Assembly: GCA_012064415.1 (NCBI GenBank)
Contig: SSNU01000076.1
Span: 92,523-156,522 of the forward strand
Reading direction: 5' to 3'
DNA: 64,000 nt
Origin: Gyrodactylus bullatarudis
Lineage: Eukaryota; Platyhelminthes; Monogenea; Gyrodactylidea; Gyrodactylidae
In this document: in pieces, positions 45,920-57,500 of the stretch
Numbering within the stretch: the first letter of the stretch is position 1
How the letters are laid out: each line of letters opens with the position of its first letter
Notes under the pieces: model-generated
Told to the model about the DNA's origin: nothing
The model's input: only the letters and a program-made list of their open reading frames with translations
Database searches by the model: none
Position numbers and translations under genes: made by a program

Positions 45920-48900
45920 TTAATCGTAGTCAAGTTTAATAGTATTCTCGCCAATGCGAATACCATTGAGTCTGTTGAGAGCAACACTAGCGTCTTTGGA
46001 TAAAAAGTACTCAACATATCCATATCCAAGGGATCTTCCTTGGCCATCTTTAGTGATACTTAAATCTTTTATTCTTCCATATGGAGTAAAGTAAACGTCC
46101 ATTTCTCTTTCATTGAATTCAAAAGGCAACTGAAAATTTATAAAATAAAGCAGATAAATTATGTATTGTCTTTGTATATGTAACCTTTTGGTTCTTTTTA
46201 TAAAATTAACTTACATTTCTAACCAATATACGTGCAGACGTCTTATCAGTATTCGACTTGGTATTTCTTTTGATTTCTTCAAGCTCCTAGAAAATTAGAC
46301 AAGTATTATCTCTACATATTAACCCTCGTCCGAGATATTTATTTTTCTTATGGGGGTTTCAATACAACTGGGGTGAAACGATTATGAATTTTCCAAGAAT
46401 TTAAAACTTCAAATGAGTAATTGTAATAAGAACTATTGTATTGAAAGATATTAATTAGAAGATACTGAAATAGGTAGAGATAAGTCAACTTAAAGCAAAA
46501 GACAACGTCCGAATCGTTAAGGAGACAAAAACTCTTTTACGAATCTCTATTAAAGAAAGATGAATTAGATGAGAACGAACAATTCCCGTAAACATTAGAT
46601 GGGGATTAAATATCTTGTAATGACAAAGGTCAAAATTGCTACAATTCTAGTTTATGTGTTTTTTACCTTTTCTGAAACATCCAACTCCTTAGCATAAGTT
46701 TTCAATTCTTCAGGGGATATTCCCCCTTGTATGGCAGCAGAAATGAGTTTGACAATTGCAGCACTAGCCTTTTTCTCACTTTTACGCTGCGCTGGAGGTG
46801 AATAGTAAGCAATAGATCTTTGCATTTGTTCAGGTGAGTAGCCTCTAGCCTCTGCCATAAGTGGACGAATAGGTGGCATATCATCAACTGGACGAACAGG
46901 AGGATACGAAGGTCTTCGAGGAGCCCTACGATCATCAAAGTCCAACGGATCTAAATGCCTCATTCTCATCAAGTCACCTATAAACACAGAATAGGAAATC
47001 ACACTCATGAGAGAACTTGATGAATAGATTTAAAGGTAGTTAGTTCCTGTTGATTTCGCAAGCTATCAATTTTTTATTCTCTACTAAATTTCAAGTCAAC
47101 TATTGCAGAATTAGGGCGGTCAAAGACTAAAAATGTAAAAGAAATTCAATTAAGCTAAGAAAACTAAATCAAGTTTTTATAAATTGTATAAAAACTAATC
47201 CTAAAATCATAAAAACTAACAGTTCGAGACAAAGTTGACAATTATCCGACAACGCCAGGCATAACTCGCCGCATTAAATTTATCCCTGGCTGAAATCTTC
47301 TTCAACCTGGTGAATTCATACCTGTATTCAAATCAAAACTGTCACTGTATCTTAATAATTTTCGTCGAATTACAACCCAGCAATCGTTTCCCATGAACAA
47401 TTCTTATTTATTATTATCTTGAATGACCATTCAAATTTAGAACCATATTCAAAGTAAAGAATAATGAAACCTATTTCATATGAACTTGTACTTGAAGTGT
47501 CTCAAAGTAGGCAATTGCTGAAATTCTCCCAAAGCAGCATAATTCAACAAATCGTAATACGACAGAATAGATTCAAGATAAAGATAGAGTTGCCAGGATA
47601 TAATAACTATGACTGTAAATTTACTATTTCGGATATGATGAATGAAATTTCGGTACGAATTAGCCATCATTCTTTCTTCTCTAAAGCCTTCTGATAGTCG
47701 TGAAAATTTTTTCCGATTAGAAAATGACATGCCCCATTTTTACTCAACCCTTTCCTCAAGCCTACACTTCATATCAGGTATTATTTCAGATAAAATTCTT
47801 CATATTTATTGGTAGATTTATAATTGCTATTTTATTCGAGAAATATGCCAACAATAACTGATAACTAACCAGTGATGGAAATAAAATAAGCGAATTACAA
47901 CTAGAATTTTACCGCCCTAATTTTAATATGCCTAATGTTTCCAGATTTAACCAGGGTCTCTCGGGCTGATGAATCGTACATGCAGGATCAAGAAACATGG
48001 AAAAAACTTTGATTTTTAGACTTGTCAAAACAAGAAGCAAGTGTTACTTGTTAGAAATATCAATCAAGATTGACAATTTAAATGATTTTAACAAGTGAAA
48101 ATATAGAAATCAATTGTTGCTCAAATTATTCTTCAGTTTTAAATACGAATTAGATTTTACCTGATGAACTCAAAATGAAAAAGTATAACTGCGCAAATAA
48201 TTTTTTTTAAAGAACAAACCTGGTGGTCCGTATCTGTCACGCTCATAAAAATCATCTTGAGGTAGAGGACGTCGAGATGGTACAGGTGGCATCATTCTAG
48301 GAGAATTACCCGATGGTAACAACGGCATAGGAGGACTCGGTCTACGCATTTGAGACATGAATATTGAAACAACTTTACTAGCAAAGTTTGCCTCAAGAGG
48401 GTCTCGACTGGAGATTCTTCTATTCATTTCTGAGAGGAACTGAGAAGCGGCCAATGATCCAAGTTTACTATTTGGAAATATTGGCTCATTGGGATTCAGC
48501 TCTTTGCCTTGTTTGTCCATACGAATACGAATTTCACGACCAAAGAAAATCTAAATTTTAAACAGTTGAGTATATTTTTCAAAAATAATGAAAATCAATC
48601 CCATATAAAAATAATTGTAGTAGGATATGAAAAACAAGTAATGGTTGAAATATACTCACATCTCTATCAAACATGGCAATACAAAGTAAAGCTTCAAAGC
48701 CATAACGAAATCTAGCCAAAGCAAAGTAGAACTTGTCTGATTTCTTTGCTTTGAGTAGGTCAACAAACTGAACAGGTCCAGCTCCATCAAATTTTTCTCT
48801 AAGCGCCTTCCAGGTTGCAGATTCGGCTACCTAGATTTCAAGAAATTAAGTGCTTCTTAGAATGATCAAATCAAATAATACTAACATTATTAACAAAAAC

Positions 48901-49321
48901 AGAATCTGTTATAGGCCCTTTGAAACCGATACTTTCAAGCATATCAGGGGTAATATAGGGAGGTGGTATAAACGGACCATCATCATCAAACTCTTCAAGA
49001 GGCCATTTGCGACGGTCATTTTCAGTTTCAAATCGAATCATAATTTTTCTTCCATCGATATCCATTCCATTGGCTTTGTCAATAACGGTCAATGCATCTT
49101 GACGATTACGTAACCCCATACGGCTAAAATTAATTAAGGTTAAATTACCCGAATCCTGCAGACTTGCCATCTTTCATAGCAACATCAACAAAACCGACAA
49201 TACCGCATTCCTTCTTAATAATATCTTTCAAATCATTCCAGGTTTTGCTGAAGGGGATATTTCCAATGTGCAAGTTTATGTATTTTACCCTGTCAACGGG
49301 AGAACGGTCTCTTTGCGACAT
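45920..49321 (-). CDS. HNRNPM: hnRNP M-family RNA-binding protein, three RRMs
   Basis: Seven exons on the minus strand: 49149-49321, 48886-49123, 48660-48830, 48220-48550, 46667-46977, 46215-46286 and 45920-46129. They sum to 1506 nt, 501 residues. RRM1 (about residues 13-90) has INLHIGNIPFSKTWNDLKD and MKDGKSAG. RRM2 (about 130-210) starts DSVFVNN and has CIAMFDRDIFFGREIRIRMD. RRM3 sits at the very C-terminus (ILVRNLPFEFNEREMDVYF to IGENTIKLDYD). Two adjacent RRMs, a long Pro/Arg/Met-rich linker and a terminal RRM is the hnRNP M / MYEF2 / Rumpelstiltskin layout, a nuclear splicing and mRNA-localisation factor. The linker is much shorter than in human. The first intron is 25 nt. It is head-to-head with beta-catenin (103 bp) and 281 bp upstream of the vinculin start. 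Confidence 0.85.
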
Positions 49322-49424
49322 TTTTAATAAAATTAAAATAATTGAGAAAATTTAAACTAAGACAAATTTTATTTTAGCTTTTACTAGATTTTTTATGTAC
49401 GAATTCGAATTATAAAATTTCCTG
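49322..49424. promoter_or_regulatory. Bidirectional promoter region, hnRNP M / beta-catenin
   Basis: Only 103 bp between two divergent start codons, the tightest of the four pairs in the window. A six-codon upstream ORF (MYEFEL) precedes the beta-catenin start. No core promoter motif was assigned. Confidence 0.6.
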
Positions 49425-52400
49425 ATGTTAGAATCTAATTTTGTCAGAGGCAAGGGAGGTCATAGAAATACTCTTTCTGATCTTAAGGAAGAGTTATGGA
49501 ATCTGAATATAGACGAAGAATATCAGAATGACACTGATTTGACAGTTGTCCAACAATTATCCCAACCAGTGAAGCTTTTCCAAGATTGCCTTCATGATTT
49601 ATTCATATTTAAAGATAACAACCTTTCAGCTTATAATCAAGCAGCTGACTTGGCTGAGTTAATCAAAGATAATCGACCAAAAGTTACGAATAAGGCCCTC
49701 GATTTAGTACTAAAACTCTCAAGTGATAAAGCTACTCGGTCGGGAATTTGTGCCAATAAAAAAGTAATTAATTTCTTTAATTTTATAAATAAAGCTTGTC
49801 CAAAATCTTTTTGAAATCTTTTACTCTGATCGGGATGAAAGAATTTGCGAGATTATTCAGAATTTATCGAAGGAAAAAAATGCCCTTTTGGCAATAAGAG
49901 AGCTGATTACACTTGCAGAATTATTCAAACTACTTAATTCGTCTTCTGAAGACGTCATTCTTACTTCACTCATGATAATAAAAAATTTGGTTTCATTGCA
50001 GCCAGTTCAAGTGAAGGCGGAGATTAGAGATTTCTCGGGATATCTTGATATTGCTGGCCTCTTGTCGTATCGCCAAGACCATTTGAAAGACAAACTAATC
50101 CATCAGTTATCTCTTGAAATCCTTACCATGCTTGCATACGAACATCAACCAACAAAGCTAGCATTACTAAAGACAAATCTTCATAAAGATGTCTTGACTA
50201 TTTTAAACTCAAGTCATGATGAGCGAAATTTGTGCAGATCTTCAGCCAGACTCATTCAAGTGCTGACAGTATCTCTTGAACATAAAGTTGCATTTGTTGA
50301 GAAAAATGCTGTACAAGTATGCTTTTTTGATGATGAGAATAAATTTACAGATTTTAGGCTCCCACATCAACCCAGAAGATAGTGATTTGACACTAGAAAT
50401 TCTCTGGGCCCTTAGGAATATATCTGATCAAGGTTATCAGCTGATTAACATCAAAGAAGTCCTTCACAAGTTGGTTAAGCTCATGAACCAATCAGAGAAT
50501 CACAATATTGTCACTTGTGTTGCGGGATGTTTGTGTAACTTCACATGCCAAAATCCCCAGAATAAAACAACTTTGATTGAACTTGGTATGTTACTCAAGT
50601 GTTTTCTTAGCAAAGCAATCTAACATGCATGTAATTAACATTTTATAATTTACAGTACAGTAGAAATAATAATAATTTATTCATAAATCTTGATCAATTT
50701 GTACAACCAATCGATAGAAATTCTTATGTTCTGTTTGTAAATAACCATATTGACTAAAAATTTGGTCTTGATCACGTTGACATTCTTTTTTTTCAGATGG
50801 AGCTCAATATTTAGCCGAGGCATTGAAGAAAAAGTCGGATCAAGATGAATTTTCTGAGCCGGCCTGTTCAGCTCTTCGACATATCACCCATATGAACGAG
50901 AAATCAGATGTGGCTGTGCATCAGGTGAGAAAAAATGTTCCTTTGAATAAGTACAATGTAGAAATTACAGTGTTTTTAGACATTAAACCTACTAGCAAAG
51001 TGTGCTCACTGGTTATTACTTTATCCATATGAACTCTAACTTGATGGAGATTGTTTTCTCAAACCTAAATGTTGGAATTCGGATGAGCAAGTGTCAATTT
51101 CATAAGAGAGTCAAATAATATTCAACCTACGGTGGCAGATGATGATGCGTTTCGTCCTTATTAGGACTCGTCACTGAGTCGTCAGTACACCATAGCCAAC
51201 GCTTCTAACCACAACGTTGAAGACCTGGATTCGAATCCTGGCTATGGTGTACTGACGAGTCCTAATAAGGACGAAACGCTTCTACATCTGCCACCGTGAG
51301 TTGAATATTATTTGAAATTGACACTTGCTCATCCGAATTCCAACATTTAGGTTTGAGAAGACAATCTCCATTAAGTTAGAGTTCATATGGATAAAGTAAT
51401 AACCAGTGAGCACACTTTGCTAGTAGGTTTAATGTCTAAATAATGTTCCTGCCTAACATACTTGGCCATTAATTTGTTTAATCATTCAAGATTAAAAATT
51501 CAAACGGAGTCCCAACAATTTTGGATCTAGTGAGAAAGTCAAATTTTAAAGAATCATTGCCCCTCTTAAAGGCAGTCATGGGTCTGATTAAAAACCTTTC
51601 AAATGATCTAGATTGCCTGGATGAGATTCGAAATCTAAATGGTGGCCAAGCTCTAGGGAATGTTCTCCTGCAAACACACGAATCTCAGGAGACAGCGGAA
51701 ATGTTGGGAGTCGACTTTGAAGATATGCTCGAATTGACTCTGACAACCCTTCAATCTCTGTCTAGAGATAGAAAGATTAGAGAACAGTTGATTATGCATA
51801 ACAAGTTGATTCCAATTAGCATTCAATCACTGTACCATAACTCAATATACATTCAGAGGGCAGCTGTCGGCCTGCTGGCTGAATTATCCACTTCAACTAG
51901 AGGTGTTACGCTTATCGAGAAGGAGGGAGCTATTCCAAAACTTACAGAAATGATACAGATGAACAACGAAGGTGTCGGTAAGTTCCTTCATCTCCTGAGA
52001 CAGGAATCAAACTTGAGTAACTATTCATTATTTAGCTACATTTGCTGCTAATATTGTCCATAGAAGTGCCAATAATAAGCCAATCGAATATCGAAGACGC
52101 CTTTCGAATGAGTTGAAGCAATCACTCTTCGATGCGGGCATATTAGGCCAAGAGGATATCAAAAATGCTGATCTTAACAAAGAACAAAGTGATCTGGGTT
52201 AGTTCTCTCGCAGATAACTAAAGAAATCTTGGAAAGATCAATTTGGTTGGAATCTGTCTATAAAATTACTTGTATGGTCATTTAAAAGTAGATGGATAGA
52301 ACGTATAGAAGTCATTTTCTGTTCATTAATCAACAATAATTCAATTTGAGAAAAAACTCACGGATATATCTTCAATAAAGATTAGTAAAATTAGATTTAA

Positions 52401-53489
52401 TAGGAATATAACCAAACTTTTATTCCAAAGCCTCTTCCAGACGTTTCGGTACTGAGATAGTCAAGTATCTTCTTCTAAAGAAGTTCTTCAATGGATGAGA
52501 AGCTTGTAACCTTAATTCTCTTCAAATTTATCTAAAAACCTTGGTATTCCTGAAAAACCATTAAAAATTGAATAAACCTTGAAACCAATCAGATGACCTG
52601 TTGAAAAATCAAGCTTGAAAAACCTAAAATTAACAATCTCCAAGATAAATAATTTATCAAAGTTTTCTCCTCTTTCTGTATAATTGCAATACTTGATTGG
52701 TTTCAAGGTTTATTTAATTTTGAATGGTTTTTCAGATCTGGGTCAATAGGAATACTAAGGTATTTAGATAAAATTGAAGAGAATTAAAGTTACAAGCTTC
52801 TCATCCAAAGAAGAAAGTACTTGACTATCTCAGTACCGAAACGTCTGGAAGAGGCTTTGGAATAAAAGGATTAAATCTATTTTCACTAATTTTTATTGAA
52901 GATTTCAGATTCCATCACAGATAAATCTTAAAATTTCACAGAGTTTATTGAGAATATTGGAAGTTCAACCGAAAAGAGTTAAATGTTCTTCTCAATAGCT
53001 TTAACGAAAATATTTCTCAGAATTCTTCAGTTTTGATTTTTGTAAAATCCACAAGAAGGAACATAAGAATAGTATTTTTGTTCCAAAATTTTTATCAATT
53101 TAAAGCAGAGATGGGCCATCAGAGTACTTTCAACACCCTGAAATCGATGGATCAGTCAAGTGACAAGATAGCAACTACCAAAATAAAACAGAATTACATC
53201 TGAAAGGATCAGTTTATGAAGGAGATGTAATAACTTTTCTAATGAGTTGAATAGTTTCCTTTATTCCAAAGATGCTTCCAGTTCATTTTTTCAATAAAAT
53301 TAATAAAATTACAGTAAATTAATTAACTTAGAAACATGCATTGCATAAAGTTATCATTACAATGAGAAATGTTGCTTATTCCTTTTTGTCGTAGATGAGA
53401 CTCCTTCCCTGGGGTCCAAGATTTTTCATCCAGATGAAATCCCACAGAACCTATTGGATATAAAAAGATTTTTCAATTTTTTTAAATAA
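49425..53489 (+). CDS. Divergent beta-catenin (armadillo)
   Basis: Seven exons: 49425-49763, 49795-50316, 50351-50585, 50797-50924, 51491-51977, 52036-52197 and 53395-53489. They sum to 1968 nt, 655 residues (human 781). Twelve-repeat Arm similarity runs the whole length: LEILWALRNISDQ, NIVTCVAGCLCNFTCQNPQN, EPACSALRHITHMNEKSD, AVMGLIKNLSNDLD, YIQRAAVGLLAEL, and EYRRRLSNELKQSLFDAG near the end. The alpha-catenin-binding helix before repeat 1 looks present (LTVVQQLSQPVKLFQDCLHD). The N-terminus has no DSGxxS phosphodegron. The C-terminal transactivation tail is reduced to about 60 residues. It is therefore probably an adhesion-type paralogue rather than the Wnt effector. The first two introns are 31 and 34 nt; two later ones contain foldback elements. 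Confidence 0.9.
50975..51440. mobile_element. Foldback SINE-like element with tRNA-like loop and hammerhead core
   Basis: Arms 50975-51198 and 51240-51440 are near-perfect inverted repeats filling most of the 566-nt beta-catenin intron 50925-51490. The tip (51190-51247) folds as a tRNA-like end: an 8-bp stem CCATAGCC/GGCTATGG and a B-box GGATTCGAATCC. Each arm carries a hammerhead core outward of the tip. The minus-strand copy is disrupted by an 11-nt tandem duplication. Confidence 0.88.
51246..51279 (+). ncRNA. Hammerhead ribozyme core next to tRNA-like SINE end
   Basis: GGTGTA, CTGACGA at 51252-51258, a clear stem II GTCC/GGAC with loop TAATAA (51259-51272), then GAA at 51273-51275 and ACGC. 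The order B-box, GGTGTACTGA, stem II, GAAACGC resembles the hammerheads known from Schistosoma Sm-alpha SINE-like repeats. The cleavage triplet could be the upstream GTC near 51181-51183; this pairing is not proven. Confidence 0.7.
52365..52905. mobile_element. Foldback element G in beta-catenin intron 6
   Basis: Arms about 52365-52596 and 52694-52905 are inverted copies (for example TTTTATTCCAAAGCCTCTTC and its complement, and CTCAGTACCGAAACGTCTGG). It lies inside the intron 52198-53394. Shorter pieces with GGAATAAAAG and AGAGAC/AGAGGC occur near 31490-31580 and 35110-35150, so it is a dispersed family. Confidence 0.85.
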
Positions 53490-54502
53490 AAAATTTATAA
53501 AAATGTCATTAAAATGAAGAAAACACTCTTGGACTCTCTAAGGGGAAGAGTATTTTATCCTACAATATTGAGCTCATGTACTGATGAAGAAAAGAGGCTT
53601 TCGTTTACTGAAAATAAAGTGACAAGTCTTTTCTCCATATGTGTGATGAAGGTTTGACACTTTCATCCGGAATGAATTGAAAGCAGAGAAAAAACTCTGA
53701 ACTCAATTTAATGCGTTGAGACTAAAACTAAGCTATGTATAAACTTTTTAGTAAATAGTATTTACTATATACGAATATAGCCTTTTGATCTTAGTTTGAA
53801 TAATTTTTATTCTATCTACTATGGAGTAGTTGGTAATTTTCTTGTGAATTAATTTATTTCTTTTTCACCCTTTTGCGTAAGACTCGAAAAAAGAATCCAT
53901 AAAGTATTTAAACACGCATATGTTATCCATAAGGACAAAGTAACCTTAATTGGGTTAATTCCAACAGTGAACCCCTAGACAAATTCATATTTTGATAAAT
54001 TTAATTTCCTTTCAAACTCGTGCATGTACAACATTGAGCTGTATTGTCAAGAAGGAGAAAATATCATAATAAATTAAATCCTTTTCAACGAAATATTGAT
54101 CAGCTTCTTCACAACGATGGCATCAGTATACTTAAAAAAAGAATTCAGTATAGAATTTGATTCCGAATTCTCTAAGCAACCTAGATCAGTTCCAGAATCC
54201 GTTGGTATAATATTTTCTGAAATCATTTTAGGGGTCCTTTTTGGAATTAACCCTATTTAATAGTAAGCCAACAAAGAAATAAATTATCATTTTGCTGACT
54301 AATGTCTTGCATTTTGTAGGTAGAAAACGAAAATAGATAGAATAATAAAATAGGGTCTGATGAGAACCGACGAAAATAAAGAGCTCATATTCACCCAGAA
54401 TACCCTATTTTCGTTTTCTACCTACAAAATGCAAGAAATTAGTCAGCAAAATGATAATATATTTGCGGAAATCAGGAATCTCAAGCAGGAAAAGAAACTC
54501 AC
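53490..54502. other. Spacer between beta-catenin and desaturase, with family B copy
   Basis: Contains a family B segment (about 54300-54500) with a plus-strand frame reading MQEISQQNDNIFAEIRNLK, running up to the desaturase exon edge. A minus-strand stretch around 53880-53940 could be the missing last desaturase exon, but I could not make phase and splice site fully convincing. Confidence 0.5.
54353..54396 (+). ncRNA. Hammerhead-like ribozyme, family B
   Basis: Stem I GGGT/ACCC (54353-54356 with 54393-54396), CTGATGA at 54357-54363, short stem II region GAACCGAC, GAA at 54372-54374, and stem III AATA/TATT closing with A15.1-U16.1 (54375 with 54391), H17 = C at 54392. All core positions are conserved. 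Stem II has only one good pair. Confidence 0.55.
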
Positions 54503-57500
54503 CTTACACAAGGACGTATGATGGGGAATATTATCATAGTACTCTGGTGCAATCTTCCTTAACAAGTGCAATTTGGTATGTGGAATGTAGGGGAAGTCGT
54601 GGTGTTCATTGTGATAGCCAACGTTGAAGAGAATTGGGTTCAATGATCCATAGTACGAGTGTGTCGCTTGGTTGTCGGAGAACAAATAATGCTCTGAAAT
54701 GAAATGACCAGCCATTGGATGAGGACCAAGGCCGAGGAGAGTTCCACCCAGCAAATAGAAAATTCCGTAAATATTGGTGAATTTTATAATGAGAAGATCA
54801 AACCCGAGCTGTGTTATGAAATTGATCACTTCCCAGTTAGTCAGTGGTCTTGGGGACTTGAGAAATGGCCGAATGGCGTGGATAATTGGATGGAGGAAGA
54901 GCCATAGAATTCTTAGGAGTGGACTCTTGAACAATCTTGCCTCGATGCGCATTGGAATATCGACATCGTTATCTTCATGGCCTAGCCATCTTGAGAAATT
55001 AAATAAGACTTGATTTATTTGGGATTTTTCAGTTAAAATAAAACAGTTTTGGATATAATATATATATATATATATATATAAGACATACGATCGATTTAAA
55101 TTTTACACACTACGCACAATTTGCTAATCAGAAAGCAAGAAACCATTGCTATAAAATCTCTTGATTTATAAAAATTATCTTGTAATTAACCATATGAAAT
55201 TGATCTATCTTTTCTTAACAGACTTTTACACACTCAGTAGTACTATTCTGAAGAAGAGAATACAATAGATTAGAAATTCAACTGAATTCCTCAAATGTAA
55301 AAATACACCTTATCGACTCGAAAGTATATTTGTAAAGCATATTTGAATTCATATGTATTAGACATAGATGAAATTTGATCTATGTCTAATATGTATTAGA
55401 GTAGGCCAAATTTTTCAACATTTCCCAGCCTTAATCTCATTTTGAAGATTATCGAAAACCAAGCATTTTTTCCTAATAAACCATACGTTTTCGAGTTTGT
55501 TCTAATATACAAAATCTCGATAGAAGAGGACAATTTTTGAACACGCGCCAAGATTTTTTCAATGAATTCCACTACGAGGAAGGACAAAATTGAGGTTTTT
55601 GAATAGTTTTTGCAACATTTTTTATATAAATAGTGCTTATAGTAAAAATTGAGTGTTCTTTCACATTACGGAAGAAAGTCCCAGGAAATTAGGTAAATTT
55701 TGATGATTTTAGGGAAAATGGGATTTTAATATATCAGAACATGAAATATTTTAATTTTGTATTTTTCATGGTTAAAACATTAATTTTTGATTAAGGCATA
55801 GAACATTGTTCGGGGAAAATAAAATTTTGTATATTACCCTTATATATTTGAAACTAAAGTTGTTCCGGCAAGAGTCGTCGCCTTAGATTTGACGCTGAAA
55901 TAAAAATGCGTTTTTTCTATAGTTAAACTTTTATTTCAAACCAGTCTAATGATATCTCAAGAAACGGTGGAAGAAAAAAAATTAATTTTTTATTAAAATC
56001 AGATCTCAAATTTATTTATCTTTAACTTAAATCTTTATTTTTGGGTTGCTGACATGCTGGAGCTAAGAACGAGCGAAAGATTTGTTTTGGTGAATAAAGC
56101 TTTATTTTCGTCGGTTCTCTTCAGACCAAACACCGACTTTCGATATATATTTATACATAATGTTCCCGATATATATTTATACATAAAATAAGGTTGAGAA
56201 CATTAAGGCTACAACCCAAATCTCAACATTAGTTGATAATACTTCCTCTAGTTGCAAAAGCCCAAATACAAACATTCAAAAAAGCCTATGATCCCCTGGC
56301 AACCGGGAACCAAATATAAGCCTTGATGATCGAAAAAGATATCTTTCACAACCAGAAGTACAGACCCCCACTACTACGCGAAAAAGAAACCTCTCCATAT
56401 CTCCTAAGCAACACAAAAATACGGGTAAACGGAGGAAAGGATTACCAACTGGTGATCATAAAATAGACGGATTCCTAACAGCCCGGAGAGTATGAACAAA
56501 CTCAACTCCAATTGGTCAACTCCTAATGAATAAATGCTATTGGCTAATCATTAATGTTCCCAACCTTATTTTATGTAAATATATATCGAAAGTCGGTGTT
56601 TGGTCTGAAGAGAACCGACGATAAAGCTTTATTCACCAAAACAAATCTTTCGCTCTTTCTTAGCTCCAGCATGACTCCAGGTCAGCAACCCAAAAATATC
56701 TTTGAGGAAATCAGGCAACTTATGTCTTCAAATGTTTTTGTTAGAAATTTTTATTAAATATATATAATAGACAAAAATAATTTAATCTGGAGAATCATTA
56801 TAAAAAATAAGGTTTTTTGAATCTTGAGCGTCTTGTAAAAGTTAAATGAATAAGATATAATCTGGTGGATTTGATATAATGGTAGTGAAGATAAATAGGC
56901 CATCAAAGAATTTTCAATAGTCATTCTGGAATTAGTGGAGATTAGAATATAGAAGACTCTTAGAATAGTCAAGTTTAGAACGAATATGTGACATAATAGA
57001 TTTTATACTAGAGAGATTATTACATTCAAATAAATCATTATTATTTTCTTCAAGTCCGTAGAAAAATCTAAAGATTCCTGGTTTCGGTTTATGCAAAAAT
57101 AATTTCATAAACCCTAGAACAGCATATCAAGAAAATCGCATTTTCTTTAAAAGGGGGTTTATGATTGATTCCATATTTCCCTGGCCTAATGAAACTTTCA
57201 TCGGGCAACGTCCTCTGAAGCTAACAAGTTGCTCGTCTACTGTAGAGCATTTCAAGATTCATTCCTTTCTGCTTAGTGAGTCCAAATAGAATACAGATAC
57301 CTGTCCATTGTTTGAGTTCTTGAAGATTGATTGACGAAAAACTTAAGTCTGATTTTTAAATCAAAAAAAGAGATAAAAATCAATCAAAACTTGACCTTTG
57401 TCAGAGAAATGAGAATCTCGGAACCTGAATTGGTAAGATTAACACGTCAACTAGGAAATCTATTTTAAATTTCATAGATGTCTATAAATTGGAATAGATA

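Larger units (their letters stand above)
56034..56702. mobile_element. Foldback element of family B in the desaturase intron
   Basis: Arms about 56034-56202 and 56551-56702 are inverted repeats carrying TCGGTGTTTGGTCTGAAGAG and CAGCAACCCAAAAATATCTT blocks. The loop holds a coding-like fragment. Related single copies lie at about 54300-54500 and 36345-36550. Confidence 0.85.

Noticed and set aside
51190..51247. Functional tRNA gene
   Set aside because: Has an acceptor-like stem and B-box but no proper D and anticodon arms; part of a repeated SINE-like unit.
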